Assembly (NCBI GenBank): GCA_045531955.1
Contig: JAZSFC010000028.1
Span: forward strand, 1 to 64,000
DNA length: 64,000 nucleotides
Source of the DNA: SIG299 sp045531955
Lineage (GTDB): Bacteria > Bacillota > Clostridia > Lachnospirales > Lachnospiraceae
Direction of reading: 5' to 3'
Shown piece after piece: positions 50,103 through 57,968 of this stretch. The notes under the pieces are model-generated. The model was not told the origin of the DNA, did no database searches, and was given only the letters and a program-made list of their open reading frames with translations. Every line of letters starts with the position of its first letter. Position 1 is the stretch's first letter. Both the position numbers and the translations under genes were made by a program.

Positions 50103-50413
50103 TTTAGCGCCCCGGTTTTGCCGGGGCGTTTTCTTTTATTGTCGCAGAAAGGTGCAGATTTTTCTCTTCGCTTCAAGCTTCGGATATATGATTTTCTTGC
50201 ATATTCTGCAGGGCGGTTTTTATGTGCCACGCAACCGGCATGGATTCGCCATCCGTGGCTCAGCCATGCCTTTCGCAGACGTCCTGTCTGCGAATTGCTG
50301 GTAGTTAAGCAGAATATGAGAAAATCTATACATCCTACGCAAGCCGCTCCGAGAAAAGTCTGCGCCCTTCTGCGAGGGTTTAAAAGAAAACGCCCGGAAA
50401 ACATGGGCGCAAA
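50103..50413. repeat. Long imperfect hairpin element (about 310 bp)
   Basis: Arms of about 105 bp (50103-50209 and 50309-50413) are inverted copies with moderate divergence. Both contain GCGTTTTCTTTTA, TCGCAGAA, GCAGA and CATATTCTGC in register. The centre (about 100 bp) holds a further CAGACGTCCTGTCTG pair. The left arm includes the terminator of the preceding gene, and the right arm its mirrored copy. Long apparent reading frames across it (on both strands) are a by-product of the palindrome. No gene is supported in 50090-50511. Confidence 0.8.
50107..50136 (+). terminator. Terminator of the isomerase-like gene
   Basis: GCCCCGG-TTTT-GCCGGGGC (50109-50128) followed by GTTTTCTTTT, 18 bp after the stop codon. 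Strong GC-rich hairpin. Confidence 0.88.
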
Positions 50414-50565
50414 AATCATAGTATGCTAGCGAGAGGATTTTCGGATGGGTATGGTAAATTAGGGGGAGAATGCGGAACATTTAATTGACACTGATATGGG
50501 GGAAAGGTAGAATGGAGTTGGATAAATGGAAATTTTATGTCTTATTTTGCCTGGAGGAGTACTGT

Positions 50566-50898
50566 ATGCTTGAAGAAATTTCATTCCCTGAACATGAATA
50601 TGAGTCGATTCAAAATTATTTAAATAAACTGGGGTATTGTTATACCACGAGAGTATATAAAGAAATCGGGAAATATAAAGTTGGGGAATTATATACCGCC
50701 CCATGGGGTGATGTATTGAAAATAGATGAAGTAAAAACATACCGGAAAGTATCGGACCGCCCTTTCTATGACGAAATGACTGAGGACGAAAAGACAGAAA
50801 TACGTAAATATTCGGAAGATATGGGATTGCCATATGAATTTATAAAATTTTCTAAAAGTACACACAAATTACAATTCACGGAGGTTTCAAATGGCTAG
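50566..50898 (+). CDS. Small protein, PUA/ASCH-like
   Basis: 110 residues from ATG at 50566 (GGAGG upstream); an in-frame ATG at 50512 with AAGG is a possible alternative. The segment TTRVYKEIGKYKVGELYTAPWG and LKIDEVKTYRKVSDRPFYDE resembles small PUA/ASCH-like proteins, which may bind RNA or nucleotides. Its end overlaps the Nudix gene start by 8 bp, so it opens a small-gene cluster. Confidence 0.6.
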   Translation: MLEEISFPEHEYESIQNYLNKLGYCYTTRVYKEIGKYKVGELYTAPWGDVLKIDEVKTYRKVSDRPFYDEMTEDEKTEIRKYSEDMGLPYEFIKFSKSTHKLQFTEVSNG

Positions 50899-51343
50899 AA
50901 CAGAAGTCGTTACAATAACAAATATGTGTATGGTATACCATGGTACTAAGGTTTTGGTGCAGGAAAAAATAGATGATGATTATTGCGGAATTACATTTCC
51001 GGGAGGTCATGTTGAAAAAGGAGAATCTTTTACGGATGCGGTAATACGTGAGGTGTTTGAAGAAACAGGGCTAAAAATCGCTTCACCGGTGTTGTGTGGA
51101 ATAAAAGACTGGTCAAATGATGATGGTTCAAGGTATATGGTGTTATTCTACAAAACCAATAAATTCGAAGGAATATTGTCTTCTTCTGAGGAAGGAGAGG
51201 TTCATTGGATGGAGTTGGAAGAGATGAAAAAATCAAATCTGGCAGATGGAATGGATAAGATGTTGAAAGTTTTCTTAGAGGAGAGTATAAGCGAATATTT
51301 TTTCTATAAGGAAAACGGAGAATGGAAAGAAGAATTGAAATAG
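50891..51343 (+). CDS. Nudix hydrolase
   Basis: 150 residues. The Nudix box begins at Gly38-Gly39 and runs to about residue 60 with the pattern GGxxExGE...REVxEEtG intact (PGGHVEKGES, then REVFEETGL). Nudix enzymes hydrolyse nucleoside diphosphate derivatives, such as oxidised dGTP. Substrate unknown. It starts inside the previous gene's end and is followed directly by a GNAT gene. Confidence 0.88.
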   Translation: MARTEVVTITNMCMVYHGTKVLVQEKIDDDYCGITFPGGHVEKGESFTDAVIREVFEETGLKIASPVLCGIKDWSNDDGSRYMVLFYKTNKFEGILSSSEEGEVHWMELEEMKKSNLADGMDKMLKVFLEESISEYFFYKENGEWKEELK

Positions 51344-51352
51344 GTGAAAATC

Positions 51353-51811
51353 ATGGAATACATAAAAGCAAAAGAACAGGACATAGAACAAATCACTGCC
51401 TTAGTGCAGGAAACAATCAAAACCATTTATCTGAAATACTATCCCAAAGAAGTAGTAGATTTTTTTAGTGAGTTACACTGTCAGGAAAATATCAGCAAAG
51501 ACGTGGAAGATGGTCGGGTTGGTGTTTTAAAAGTAGATAATGAACTGGTGGGAACAGGATGCTTCAAAGAAAATCACATTACCAGGGTTTACGTAAAACC
51601 ATCTGCTCAAAAACGGGGCTATGGAAGTTATATTATGGAGTGTCTGGAAAATGAAATTGCATCACAATATGACACTGTAAACTTGGATGCTTCTTTGCCG
51701 GCATGCTGCCTGTATGAGAAGCGGGGATATAAGACAGTGAAGCACGAACGGCGGAATGTGGCAAACGGTGTGGTTTTGGTGTATGAAATCATGGAAAAGC
51801 AGATATCGTAA
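51353..51811 (+). CDS. GNAT family N-acetyltransferase
   Basis: 152 residues from ATG at 51353 with AGGTG upstream; the GTG at 51344 is a less likely start. Acetyl-CoA motif VKPSAQKRGYGSYIMECLE and the NLDASLPACCLYEKRGYK end motif are typical of GNAT enzymes. Substrate unknown. Second of two acetyltransferases in the window, not closely related to the one at 13356. Confidence 0.85.
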   Translation: MEYIKAKEQDIEQITALVQETIKTIYLKYYPKEVVDFFSELHCQENISKDVEDGRVGVLKVDNELVGTGCFKENHITRVYVKPSAQKRGYGSYIMECLENEIASQYDTVNLDASLPACCLYEKRGYKTVKHERRNVANGVVLVYEIMEKQIS

Positions 51812-51836
51812 GTTCGATCGGAAAGGCGGAATAACC

Positions 51837-52799
51837 ATGGAAGAAAGAGGAAAGAAAATTATTGAAGCATGTTTACAGGAAAGCAGTACAAATCCAATAG
51901 ACATTTTTTATCATATAGCGCAAATGGACTTTATCAGAATGCACGGTCCGGAGCATCATGTGCTGGATGGGGCTGCCTTGCTGACTGCTTTTTATAATGC
52001 AGGTGGCAGAATTGACTTGCGGGCGTGTCTGGAGGAACTGATGAAGAGGGGATTACAGATGCCGGGAGCGACCTGTGGTATGTGGGGTGTCTGCGGTGCG
52101 GTAAGTTCCATGGGAGCAGCACTTTCCATTATTGACGGAACAGGTCCGTTAAGTTCTGATGCTTCCTGGGGAAAACATATGGAGTTTACCTCCAAGGCAT
52201 TAGCAAGCCTGGCGCAAGTGGGTGGACCGAGATGCTGCAAGAGAGATGCATTTTTAAGTTTTGAGAAAGCAATCCAATTTATAAATGAGAACTATGATGT
52301 CAAATTGAAGTACAAAACACCGGAGTGTATGTTTAGTGAAAAAAACGGGCAATGTCTGAAAGAGAAGTGTCCATTTTATAAATCGGCTAAGAAAAAAGTA
52401 GCTTTTATCTGTGTGCATAACTCCTGCAGAAGCCAGATTGCGGAAGCATTGGGAAAGCACTTTGCAGCAGATGTTTTTGAATCGTTTTCTGCGGGAACGG
52501 AAACAAAACCGCAAATCAATCAGGATGCGGTCCGTATGATGAAAGAGTTGTACGGAATAGATATGGAGCAGACACAGCATTCAAAATTAATAACAGATAT
52601 TCCAACTCCGGATGTGGCAATTTCCATGGGATGCAACGTGGAATGTCCGTTCATCGGAAGGGCGTTTGATGATAATTGGGGCTTGGAAGACCCTACAGGA
52701 AAATCGGACGAGGAGTTTAAGCTTGTCATAAAAGAGATTGAGCAAAAGATTTTAACCCTAAAGGACGAAATGGGATGTCGGAATGACAATGAAACGTAA
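51837..52799 (+). CDS. DUF5714-like domain fused to LMW-phosphatase-type arsenate reductase
   Basis: 320 residues from ATG at 51837 (AAAGGCGG upstream). Residues 1-185 form a Cys-rich domain (Cys 80, 86, 133, 134, 164, 173, 178) with HGPEHHVLDGAALLTAFYN and GATCGMWGVCGAV, resembling DUF5714. Residues 187-315 are a low-molecular-weight phosphatase/ArsC fold: phosphate loop CVHNSCRS (Cys192, Arg198), general acid Asp285 before Pro286, and the redox pair Cys266/Cys270 in MGCNVECP. The C-terminal part looks like a thioredoxin-linked arsenate reductase. No arsenite pump or arsR is adjacent. Confidence 0.8.
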   Translation: MEERGKKIIEACLQESSTNPIDIFYHIAQMDFIRMHGPEHHVLDGAALLTAFYNAGGRIDLRACLEELMKRGLQMPGATCGMWGVCGAVSSMGAALSIIDGTGPLSSDASWGKHMEFTSKALASLAQVGGPRCCKRDAFLSFEKAIQFINENYDVKLKYKTPECMFSEKNGQCLKEKCPFYKSAKKKVAFICVHNSCRSQIAEALGKHFAADVFESFSAGTETKPQINQDAVRMMKELYGIDMEQTQHSKLITDIPTPDVAISMGCNVECPFIGRAFDDNWGLEDPTGKSDEEFKLVIKEIEQKILTLKDEMGCRNDNET

Positions 52800-52834
52800 A
52801 GAGTAAGCAAAAAAGCGCTTATAGACACAAGTGT

Positions 52835-52886
52835 CCGGTGAAAATCGCGTCATTTCTCACTTTGTGACGTGGTATTTTCATGCCGG
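52835..52886 (+). repeat. Intergenic hairpin
   Basis: CCGGTGAAAATCGCGTCA pairs imperfectly with TGACGTGGTATTTTCATGCCGG, forming a 20-bp stem with a 12-nt loop and no T-run. It may be a regulator site or leader structure for the XRE gene. Confidence 0.5.
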
Positions 52887-52921
52887 TTCAGCAATAATAG
52901 ACAGCGAAAGGAGACAGCAAT

Positions 52922-53419
52922 ATGATAGACCAGGTGAAAATCGGAGGTTTCTTAAGGGAACTACGGAAGGAAAAAGAACTGACACAGGAACAGTTGGCAG
53001 AAAAGTTTGGTGTATCCTCCCGAAGTGTATCCCGGTGGGAAAACGGAAACACCATGCCGGAGCTGGGGATTTTGGTGGAACTGGCGGAGTTTTATGAGGT
53101 TGACATCAAGGAAATTATTGATGGAGAAAGGAAAAGTGAGAGTATGAAAAAAGAAGAAAAAGAGACGTTGCGCAAGGTCGCAGATTACGCGGAAACAGAA
53201 AAAAAGCTGGTAGTGAGACGTAAGTGTATGGTTACCTTTGCAGCAACAATGATGTGTGTATTATTTATTATAATTGGATATTTTGTATTTCCGCAATTGC
53301 CGGTGGACAGCTTGTTGAGAAATGACAAGTTATGGCTGGGAATGGGAATCTTTGGCGTGGCAGGTTTGTGGGGAATCGTCATTCATGAAAACCGCAAAAA
53401 TGCCGCAAAGGATAAGTAA
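52922..53419 (+). CDS. XRE-family regulator with C-terminal membrane segments
   Basis: 165 residues. Residues 5-65 are a HipB/Cro-type helix-turn-helix (LRELRKEKELTQEQLAEKFG, SSRSVSRWENG). A linker follows, then two hydrophobic helices (about 100-120, about 138-152). Membrane-attached XRE proteins are common in Firmicutes; the function is probably to control adjacent genes in response to a membrane cue. AAAGGAG before ATG. Confidence 0.85.
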   Translation: MIDQVKIGGFLRELRKEKELTQEQLAEKFGVSSRSVSRWENGNTMPELGILVELAEFYEVDIKEIIDGERKSESMKKEEKETLRKVADYAETEKKLVVRRKCMVTFAATMMCVLFIIIGYFVFPQLPVDSLLRNDKLWLGMGIFGVAGLWGIVIHENRKNAAKDK

Positions 53420-53449
53420 GTTTCTGATACCTGTAGGACTAATGGATAC

Positions 53450-53477
53450 TTGCTATTTTCGAAAACTATGCTATAAT
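53450..53477 (+). promoter_or_regulatory. Promoter of the membrane-protein pair
   Basis: TTGCTA (53450-53455) and TATAAT (53472-53477) with a 16-bp spacer. Confidence 0.55.
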
Positions 53478-53511
53478 GTGCTAAAGTAATAAAGTACAGG
53501 AGGAGAAACAA

Positions 53512-54177
53512 ATGGAATTAAAGTATCCAAAGATAAGTTCCGGAATAAAGCTTGTGTATGTCAGCTGGTGGTGTACACTGCTCGGAGTTGTTGCAAGCCT
53601 GGTAGGGGGCTTTGCCGCGATATTTGCGGGGGTAGGTTTTGTTATACTTGTGGAATTGGCAGCAGGAGTGTTGGAGCTTCTGGTGTATGGTCTTCAGGTT
53701 GCAGGGCTTTATAAGGCAGGAAAGGATGAGGCGCGCTATAAAAAGCTATTTTATATGTTAGTGACGGAATTGCTGATTGCGGTAGCGGTTATTGTGGCAA
53801 CCTTGCTTCAATCCTATGTGCTGATTGCATTGATAGGAATTATCGGAGGTTTGACCTGCATGGTTTTAGAACCGTTGCGTCTGTGCCTGTTTGTGAAGTA
53901 TACGGAAGAATTGGTGCGGGAGAATGGTGATGCCGGAGTGGACGGTTACTATAAGACAATCCGTAATTGCTTTTTTGTTGCGTACGGAGGCATACTTATC
54001 GGAAGCTTCATTACAGCTATGGAAGTCTTAACCTGGCTTGGGGTCCTGATTATTGTTGCGTCCATGTTTAGCGTGATAGCAATGTTTATTTTCTATGGAA
54101 TCTTTTTACGCAACACAAACAGATTTTTTAAAACTTTGAGAGTCACAGAAGTGGAGAATATCTATGACGGAGAATAA
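53512..54177 (+). CDS. Multi-pass membrane protein of unknown function
   Basis: 221 residues with about six hydrophobic helices and no charged motif. The first part (LVYVSWWCTLLGVVASLVGG) and a glycine-rich second helix are the only features. A small-channel or transporter-accessory role is possible but not supported. AGGAGG precedes the start. It overlaps the following gene by 14 bp. Confidence 0.7.
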   Translation: MELKYPKISSGIKLVYVSWWCTLLGVVASLVGGFAAIFAGVGFVILVELAAGVLELLVYGLQVAGLYKAGKDEARYKKLFYMLVTELLIAVAVIVATLLQSYVLIALIGIIGGLTCMVLEPLRLCLFVKYTEELVRENGDAGVDGYYKTIRNCFFVAYGGILIGSFITAMEVLTWLGVLIIVASMFSVIAMFIFYGIFLRNTNRFFKTLRVTEVENIYDGE

Positions 54178-54757
54178 ATCAAGCAAACAGATACTGAACG
54201 AGTTAAAGGTGGAATATGCGGTGAAGCAAAAGAAAGGCTTGCCTTTCATCATGGCATCTGCTGCGTTATGGACCATTATGTTGATTGCGTTCCTCACAGA
54301 TTTCGACCTTGCCGTAAAAAATATGATTGCCATGTGCTGCTCGGCGTTGCTTATGCCGGTGGGTATGCTGTTTGGAAAAATAATCAAAGTTAATATCTTC
54401 AGTAAGGAAAACCCGCTCAGCGGTCTTTCTGTTGTGGCAGCGCTGAATCAGCTGTTGTATCTTCCGATTGTTCTGTGGGCAATGTATGAGGCTCCTGAGA
54501 AAATGATTATGACCTATGCGATAGTGGTGGGGGCGCATTTCTTGACCTATTATTGGATTTATTTTTCTCCAACCTATTTTTATGCCGCAATCATCATTCC
54601 GATTGCATCGTTACTTCTTGGCATGTATTTCAGCCAGGTTGTGGTTTGTCTTGCATTTGTACTTTTTGATATCCTGATTTGTGTACTGCTTTGCTTGGAA
54701 AATAAACAGGCAGGACGGACTTTGGAAAAAATAAATGGCATGAAAGACTTGAAATAG
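54164..54757 (+). CDS. Membrane protein, DUF7010-like (low confidence)
   Basis: 197 residues with about six helices. The segment NPLSGLSVVAALNQLLYLPIVLWA and the later VVGAHFLTYYWIYFSP resemble a Firmicute family of small membrane proteins (DUF7010-like). Function unknown. It overlaps the end of the previous gene, so both are expressed together. A hairpin ends the transcript. Confidence 0.65.
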   Translation: MTENKSSKQILNELKVEYAVKQKKGLPFIMASAALWTIMLIAFLTDFDLAVKNMIAMCCSALLMPVGMLFGKIIKVNIFSKENPLSGLSVVAALNQLLYLPIVLWAMYEAPEKMIMTYAIVVGAHFLTYYWIYFSPTYFYAAIIIPIASLLLGMYFSQVVVCLAFVLFDILICVLLCLENKQAGRTLEKINGMKDLK

Positions 54758-54795
54758 TTTTGGTGTAGTTTGCATTTAAGTAAGAAAAATAGTAA

Positions 54796-54857
54796 GGGCA
54801 TATCATTAAATAACCCTTTGAGGTTGTTCGATGATATGCCCTATTGTTTTATTTTTT
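54796..54857 (+). terminator. Terminator after the membrane-protein pair
   Basis: GGGCATATCAT (54797-54807) pairs with ATGATATGCCC (54831-54841), with an internal AACC...GGTT stem, followed by TATTGTTTTATTTTTT. Confidence 0.75.
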
Positions 54858-55172
54858 GTAAATTTTGCAACCAAGGAAAGCCGCTGCCAGCATAAGCAGA
54901 ACCGACCAGAAGCCCATAGCAAATACGGTGGAGCCGGCCCAGTGGATTCCTCCGCAAGGCTCGTTGAGCAGAGCACCGAGACGTCCGGCAATAAAGGAAC
55001 AGATCTTTATGCATGGAAAAATGTAAATCTGGGTAAGTGTACCGATGAAATTTGTCCAATAGGAATTTGCAATGAATTCCTGGATGCCAAGCAGGAGCAG
55101 GTTCAGCAGAGGGATAACGTGCAGACAGAGTAAAAGCTTTACGATATTTTTATGAACAAATCTAAGTTGTGG
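54849..55172 (-). pseudogene. 5'-truncated membrane protein remnant
   Basis: An open frame of about 107 codons on the minus strand ends at TAA (54849-54851). It encodes two or three convincing hydrophobic helices (VKLLLCLHVIPLLNLLLLG, and a C-terminal FWSVLLMLAAAFLGCKIYK with a Lys-rich end). No ATG, GTG or TTG start lies between the in-frame stop at 55173-55175 and the first helix. The gene has probably lost its 5' end. No family recognised. Otherwise the region 54858-55227 holds no gene. Confidence 0.55.
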
Positions 55173-55227
55173 TTAAATAGTAACATACTTTGAAATTCCT
55201 GACAAGAAAAACAAAAGGAGAAATAAC

Positions 55228-55295
55228 TTGACAAATAAGGTTTAATGCATTAAACTCAAAGTAAGAAAAGGTTGAACTCATTAAACCTCATTAAA
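55228..55295 (+). promoter_or_regulatory. Promoter and probable operator of the BlaI-like gene
   Basis: TTGACA (55228-55233) and TAAACT (55251-55256) have a 17-bp spacer. The palindrome TTTAATGCATTAAA (55241-55254) overlaps the -10 box. Two more CATTAAA half-sites follow in direct repeat (55279-55285 and 55289-55295). The arrangement suits autorepression by a BlaI/MecI dimer. Confidence 0.65.
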
Positions 55296-55336
55296 AGGAA
55301 AAGTTATTTTACAGATACAATACAAGGAGGATCTCT

Positions 55337-55696
55337 ATGTCCACACCAAAAATTTTTGAAAGTGAATATCGTTTTATGCAGATTTTATGGGAGGAAGAGC
55401 CGGTAAACAGCACCCGGCTGGTGGCGCTGTGTAAGGAACGCCTGGATTGGAGCAAGGCAACCACATACACGGTTATTCGCAGACTTTCTGAGCGGGGCGT
55501 GGTGGTAAACGAAAACACCATGGTGCGCTCTCTGGTAACGAAAGAAGAGGTACAGGACACGGAGCTTGGTGAGCTGGTGGAAAAAACCTTTGACGGTTCC
55601 ATCCCACAGTTTTTAGCGGCATTTACCAGAAAGGCAAAGCTGAAAAAAGAAGACGTGGAAGCATTAAAAAAGATGATTGCGGAGTATGAGGAGTAA
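55337..55696 (+). CDS. BlaI/MecI/CopY family repressor
   Basis: 119 residues, normal length. N-terminal winged helix (ESEYRFMQILWEEEPVNSTRL, TTYTVIRRLSERGVV) and a C-terminal dimer region (LVEKTFDGSIPQFLAAF). Such repressors are released when their BlaR1-type partner is activated. Paired with the peptidase-sensor gene 40 bp downstream. AAGGAGG lies upstream. Confidence 0.93.
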   Translation: MSTPKIFESEYRFMQILWEEEPVNSTRLVALCKERLDWSKATTYTVIRRLSERGVVVNENTMVRSLVTKEEVQDTELGELVEKTFDGSIPQFLAAFTRKAKLKKEDVEALKKMIAEYEE

Positions 55697-55736
55697 TGGT
55701 TACGACAGTAATTAACATGCAGAAAGGAGAGTGACC

Positions 55737-57947
55737 ATGAAATTTTTATTATTGAAATTATTGGAGCTGAGTTTGCAGGCCGGAGTTCTTACTCTTGCCA
55801 TTTTACTGGTCCGTCTGGTTTTTAAAAAGCTTCCGGCGAAATATCTGTGTATTTTGTGGGCGATTGTAGCGGCAAGATTGATTGTACCGGTGTCCTTTGA
55901 ATCGGGCTTTGGAGTGATGCCGAGTCTGTCATCATTTACCGGAATGCCACAGCAAAATGCAGGTGTTGATTGGACAGAATCGGATTACTATATCGGTGAA
56001 ACCACGACTTCTGCGGATGAAGTAGATTATTACATAACGATAATTGATGAAGAGTTAGTACTGAATAGGGGTGAAACAAATACGGACAGAGAGCCACTGG
56101 ATTCCGGTGAGGAATCTGAGCAATATGTGGTATTTGCTTCTCCGACTCCGGTTCCGGAAGGACTTGCGGGTGTAGTATCGGAGCTGAACTATAAATGGAA
56201 ACATAGTTCTGCGACTCCGGTGCTGTTTCTTCTGTGGTTAGCCGGCATGCTGCTACTTTTTGGTTACGGTATTCGCAGTTGCGTAAAAGTAAAGCGTTTT
56301 GTGAAAAATGCAATCCCTTATAAAGACAATATCCTTTTGCAGGAGGGCTTGCAGACGCCGTTTTTGTTTGGCTGGATGCATCCGCAGATTTACCTGCCGA
56401 CCAACCTGGAAGAAAAAGAAATCCGTTATGTGGTTGCCCACGAAAAAGCCCATATTGCCAGAGGAGACCAGTATACCAAGCTGCTGGGATTTGCGTTACT
56501 GGCTGTCTACTGGTTTAATCCGCTGATTTGGATTGCCTATGTTACCTTTTGCAAGGATGTGGAACGGGCCTGCGACGAAAAGGTCATTGGCGGACTTTCT
56601 GCGGAAGAACGGAAGGAATATGCGGAGGCACTGCTAACATGCAGTACAGACAGTAAAATGGTGATTACCAATCCGCTGGCGTTTGGCGAAACGGATGTAA
56701 AGAAAAGAATTGTGGATATTTTGAAATTCAAAAAGCCGGGCAGATGGATGGTGGCTGTTGCGATGCTGCTCTGTGTGGCAGCGGTGGCAGGATGCTTTTT
56801 CGTACAGAAGGAGAATGAGCAGGGCGGAGAAGGTTTAGTGACTCCTATACTGACAGTTACAGCTACGCCTACGCCAGTACCGACTAACCCGCCAAGAGGA
56901 GACGGTCCATATACGCCGACTCCGACGCCAACTCCGGCAGAGTATGTCTGGAAACAGATCATTACCCACATTCCGTCAGAGCTGGAGCAGATGGAAAGTG
57001 ACTTGGAACTGCTGGGAATTACAACTTCGGAATCGTTGGTTGCGGTGCCGATGGGTCAAACTGTTACGGTGGATTTAAACGGTGACGGAGCAGAGGAGTC
57101 GGTAACCTTTGGCCTTAGGGGATACACGGGTGATGTAAGCTATAATAAAATCATGCATGATTCCTTCTTCCTGAAAATTAACGAAGCCGTAGTATTGCAA
57201 GGAGATGATATTTTCCATGGAGAAAGTCCTTGCTTCACCACATATTATTTGTTTGACATAGATGTAACGGATGGTTATAAGGAAATCGGCCTGGCAGACT
57301 ATGGTCCGAACGGTGATGTGGGAATTGCTCTGTATCGTTATGATAATAACAGTGTACAATGTATCGGCGGTTTCCGCAGCGCCCCTCTGGACTCTGATAA
57401 TCCATGGGAAATGAATGATTATGCAAATGTCCCTTATGAGGAAATGGTAGCAAAGGTTCCCCGGGATGAATTTCTGATTTCTGTCCCGGGAGATGGTACT
57501 ATTTGGGCAAGGGAATGGGATTATCTCTTGGGAAACTGCAGTGTGGTGAAAGAATATCAACTGGAAAATCCGTCCTCCGGTACGGAAGCCCGGTTAAAGG
57601 CAGCCTACAGGGGTCACTATGTATTTACCGGCTGGGATTGGGAAGGCAACATACCGACTACAGCTGCCTATGAGTTTAAGGCTTTTGTCAGCGATTGTTT
57701 GGATGATACAACGGTTGTGGTTGTTCCGGAAGGAAGTGAACTCACGTTTTATGATTACTACTTGTCTGAAGAAGAATGGGGCAACGGTTATGTACGATTC
57801 TTTTATACTGTGGAGGAAAAATGGGATTCTGTCGGCTGGCTGATTCTGTCCGATGACGGTATTGTGATGCCGCGCGGTTCTGATACGGAGCCGTTTGAAA
57901 CCGTAGAACCAACAGAACTGTTCCATAACTTAAATATGGCAGGGTAG
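55737..57947 (+). CDS. BlaR1-like M56 metallopeptidase sensor with unfamiliar ectodomain
   Basis: 736 residues from ATG at 55737 (GAAAGGAG upstream). The N-terminal half is a membrane zinc peptidase of family M56: helices at about 10-50, an HEKAH zinc site (His235, Glu236, His239) and a third ligand near 276 (ERACDEK). Helix four (about 338-355) exits the membrane and reads VAAVAGC, a lipobox-like end. The ectodomain (about 400-736) has a Pro-Thr linker, a VDLNGDGAEESVTFG calcium-loop-like motif, and aromatic strands. It is not the beta-lactamase-like sensor of classical BlaR1. Sensing ligand unknown. Confidence 0.85.
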   Translation: MKFLLLKLLELSLQAGVLTLAILLVRLVFKKLPAKYLCILWAIVAARLIVPVSFESGFGVMPSLSSFTGMPQQNAGVDWTESDYYIGETTTSADEVDYYITIIDEELVLNRGETNTDREPLDSGEESEQYVVFASPTPVPEGLAGVVSELNYKWKHSSATPVLFLLWLAGMLLLFGYGIRSCVKVKRFVKNAIPYKDNILLQEGLQTPFLFGWMHPQIYLPTNLEEKEIRYVVAHEKAHIARGDQYTKLLGFALLAVYWFNPLIWIAYVTFCKDVERACDEKVIGGLSAEERKEYAEALLTCSTDSKMVITNPLAFGETDVKKRIVDILKFKKPGRWMVAVAMLLCVAAVAGCFFVQKENEQGGEGLVTPILTVTATPTPVPTNPPRGDGPYTPTPTPTPAEYVWKQIITHIPSELEQMESDLELLGITTSESLVAVPMGQTVTVDLNGDGAEESVTFGLRGYTGDVSYNKIMHDSFFLKINEAVVLQGDDIFHGESPCFTTYYLFDIDVTDGYKEIGLADYGPNGDVGIALYRYDNNSVQCIGGFRSAPLDSDNPWEMNDYANVPYEEMVAKVPRDEFLISVPGDGTIWAREWDYLLGNCSVVKEYQLENPSSGTEARLKAAYRGHYVFTGWDWEGNIPTTAAYEFKAFVSDCLDDTTVVVVPEGSELTFYDYYLSEEEWGNGYVRFFYTVEEKWDSVGWLILSDDGIVMPRGSDTEPFETVEPTELFHNLNMAG

Positions 57948-57968
57948 TGATAAAAAGGAGGACAATGT

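Noticed and set aside
49562..50429. Long open frames on both strands over the 3' end of the isomerase-like gene and the intergenic region
   Set aside because: They read antisense through a confident gene, or through the palindrome, where matching arms give long open frames by symmetry. No ribosome site or family match.
54831..55133. A 100-residue plus-strand reading frame
   Set aside because: It is hydrophilic without family match and lies opposite a clearly hydrophobic remnant, with no good ribosome site.
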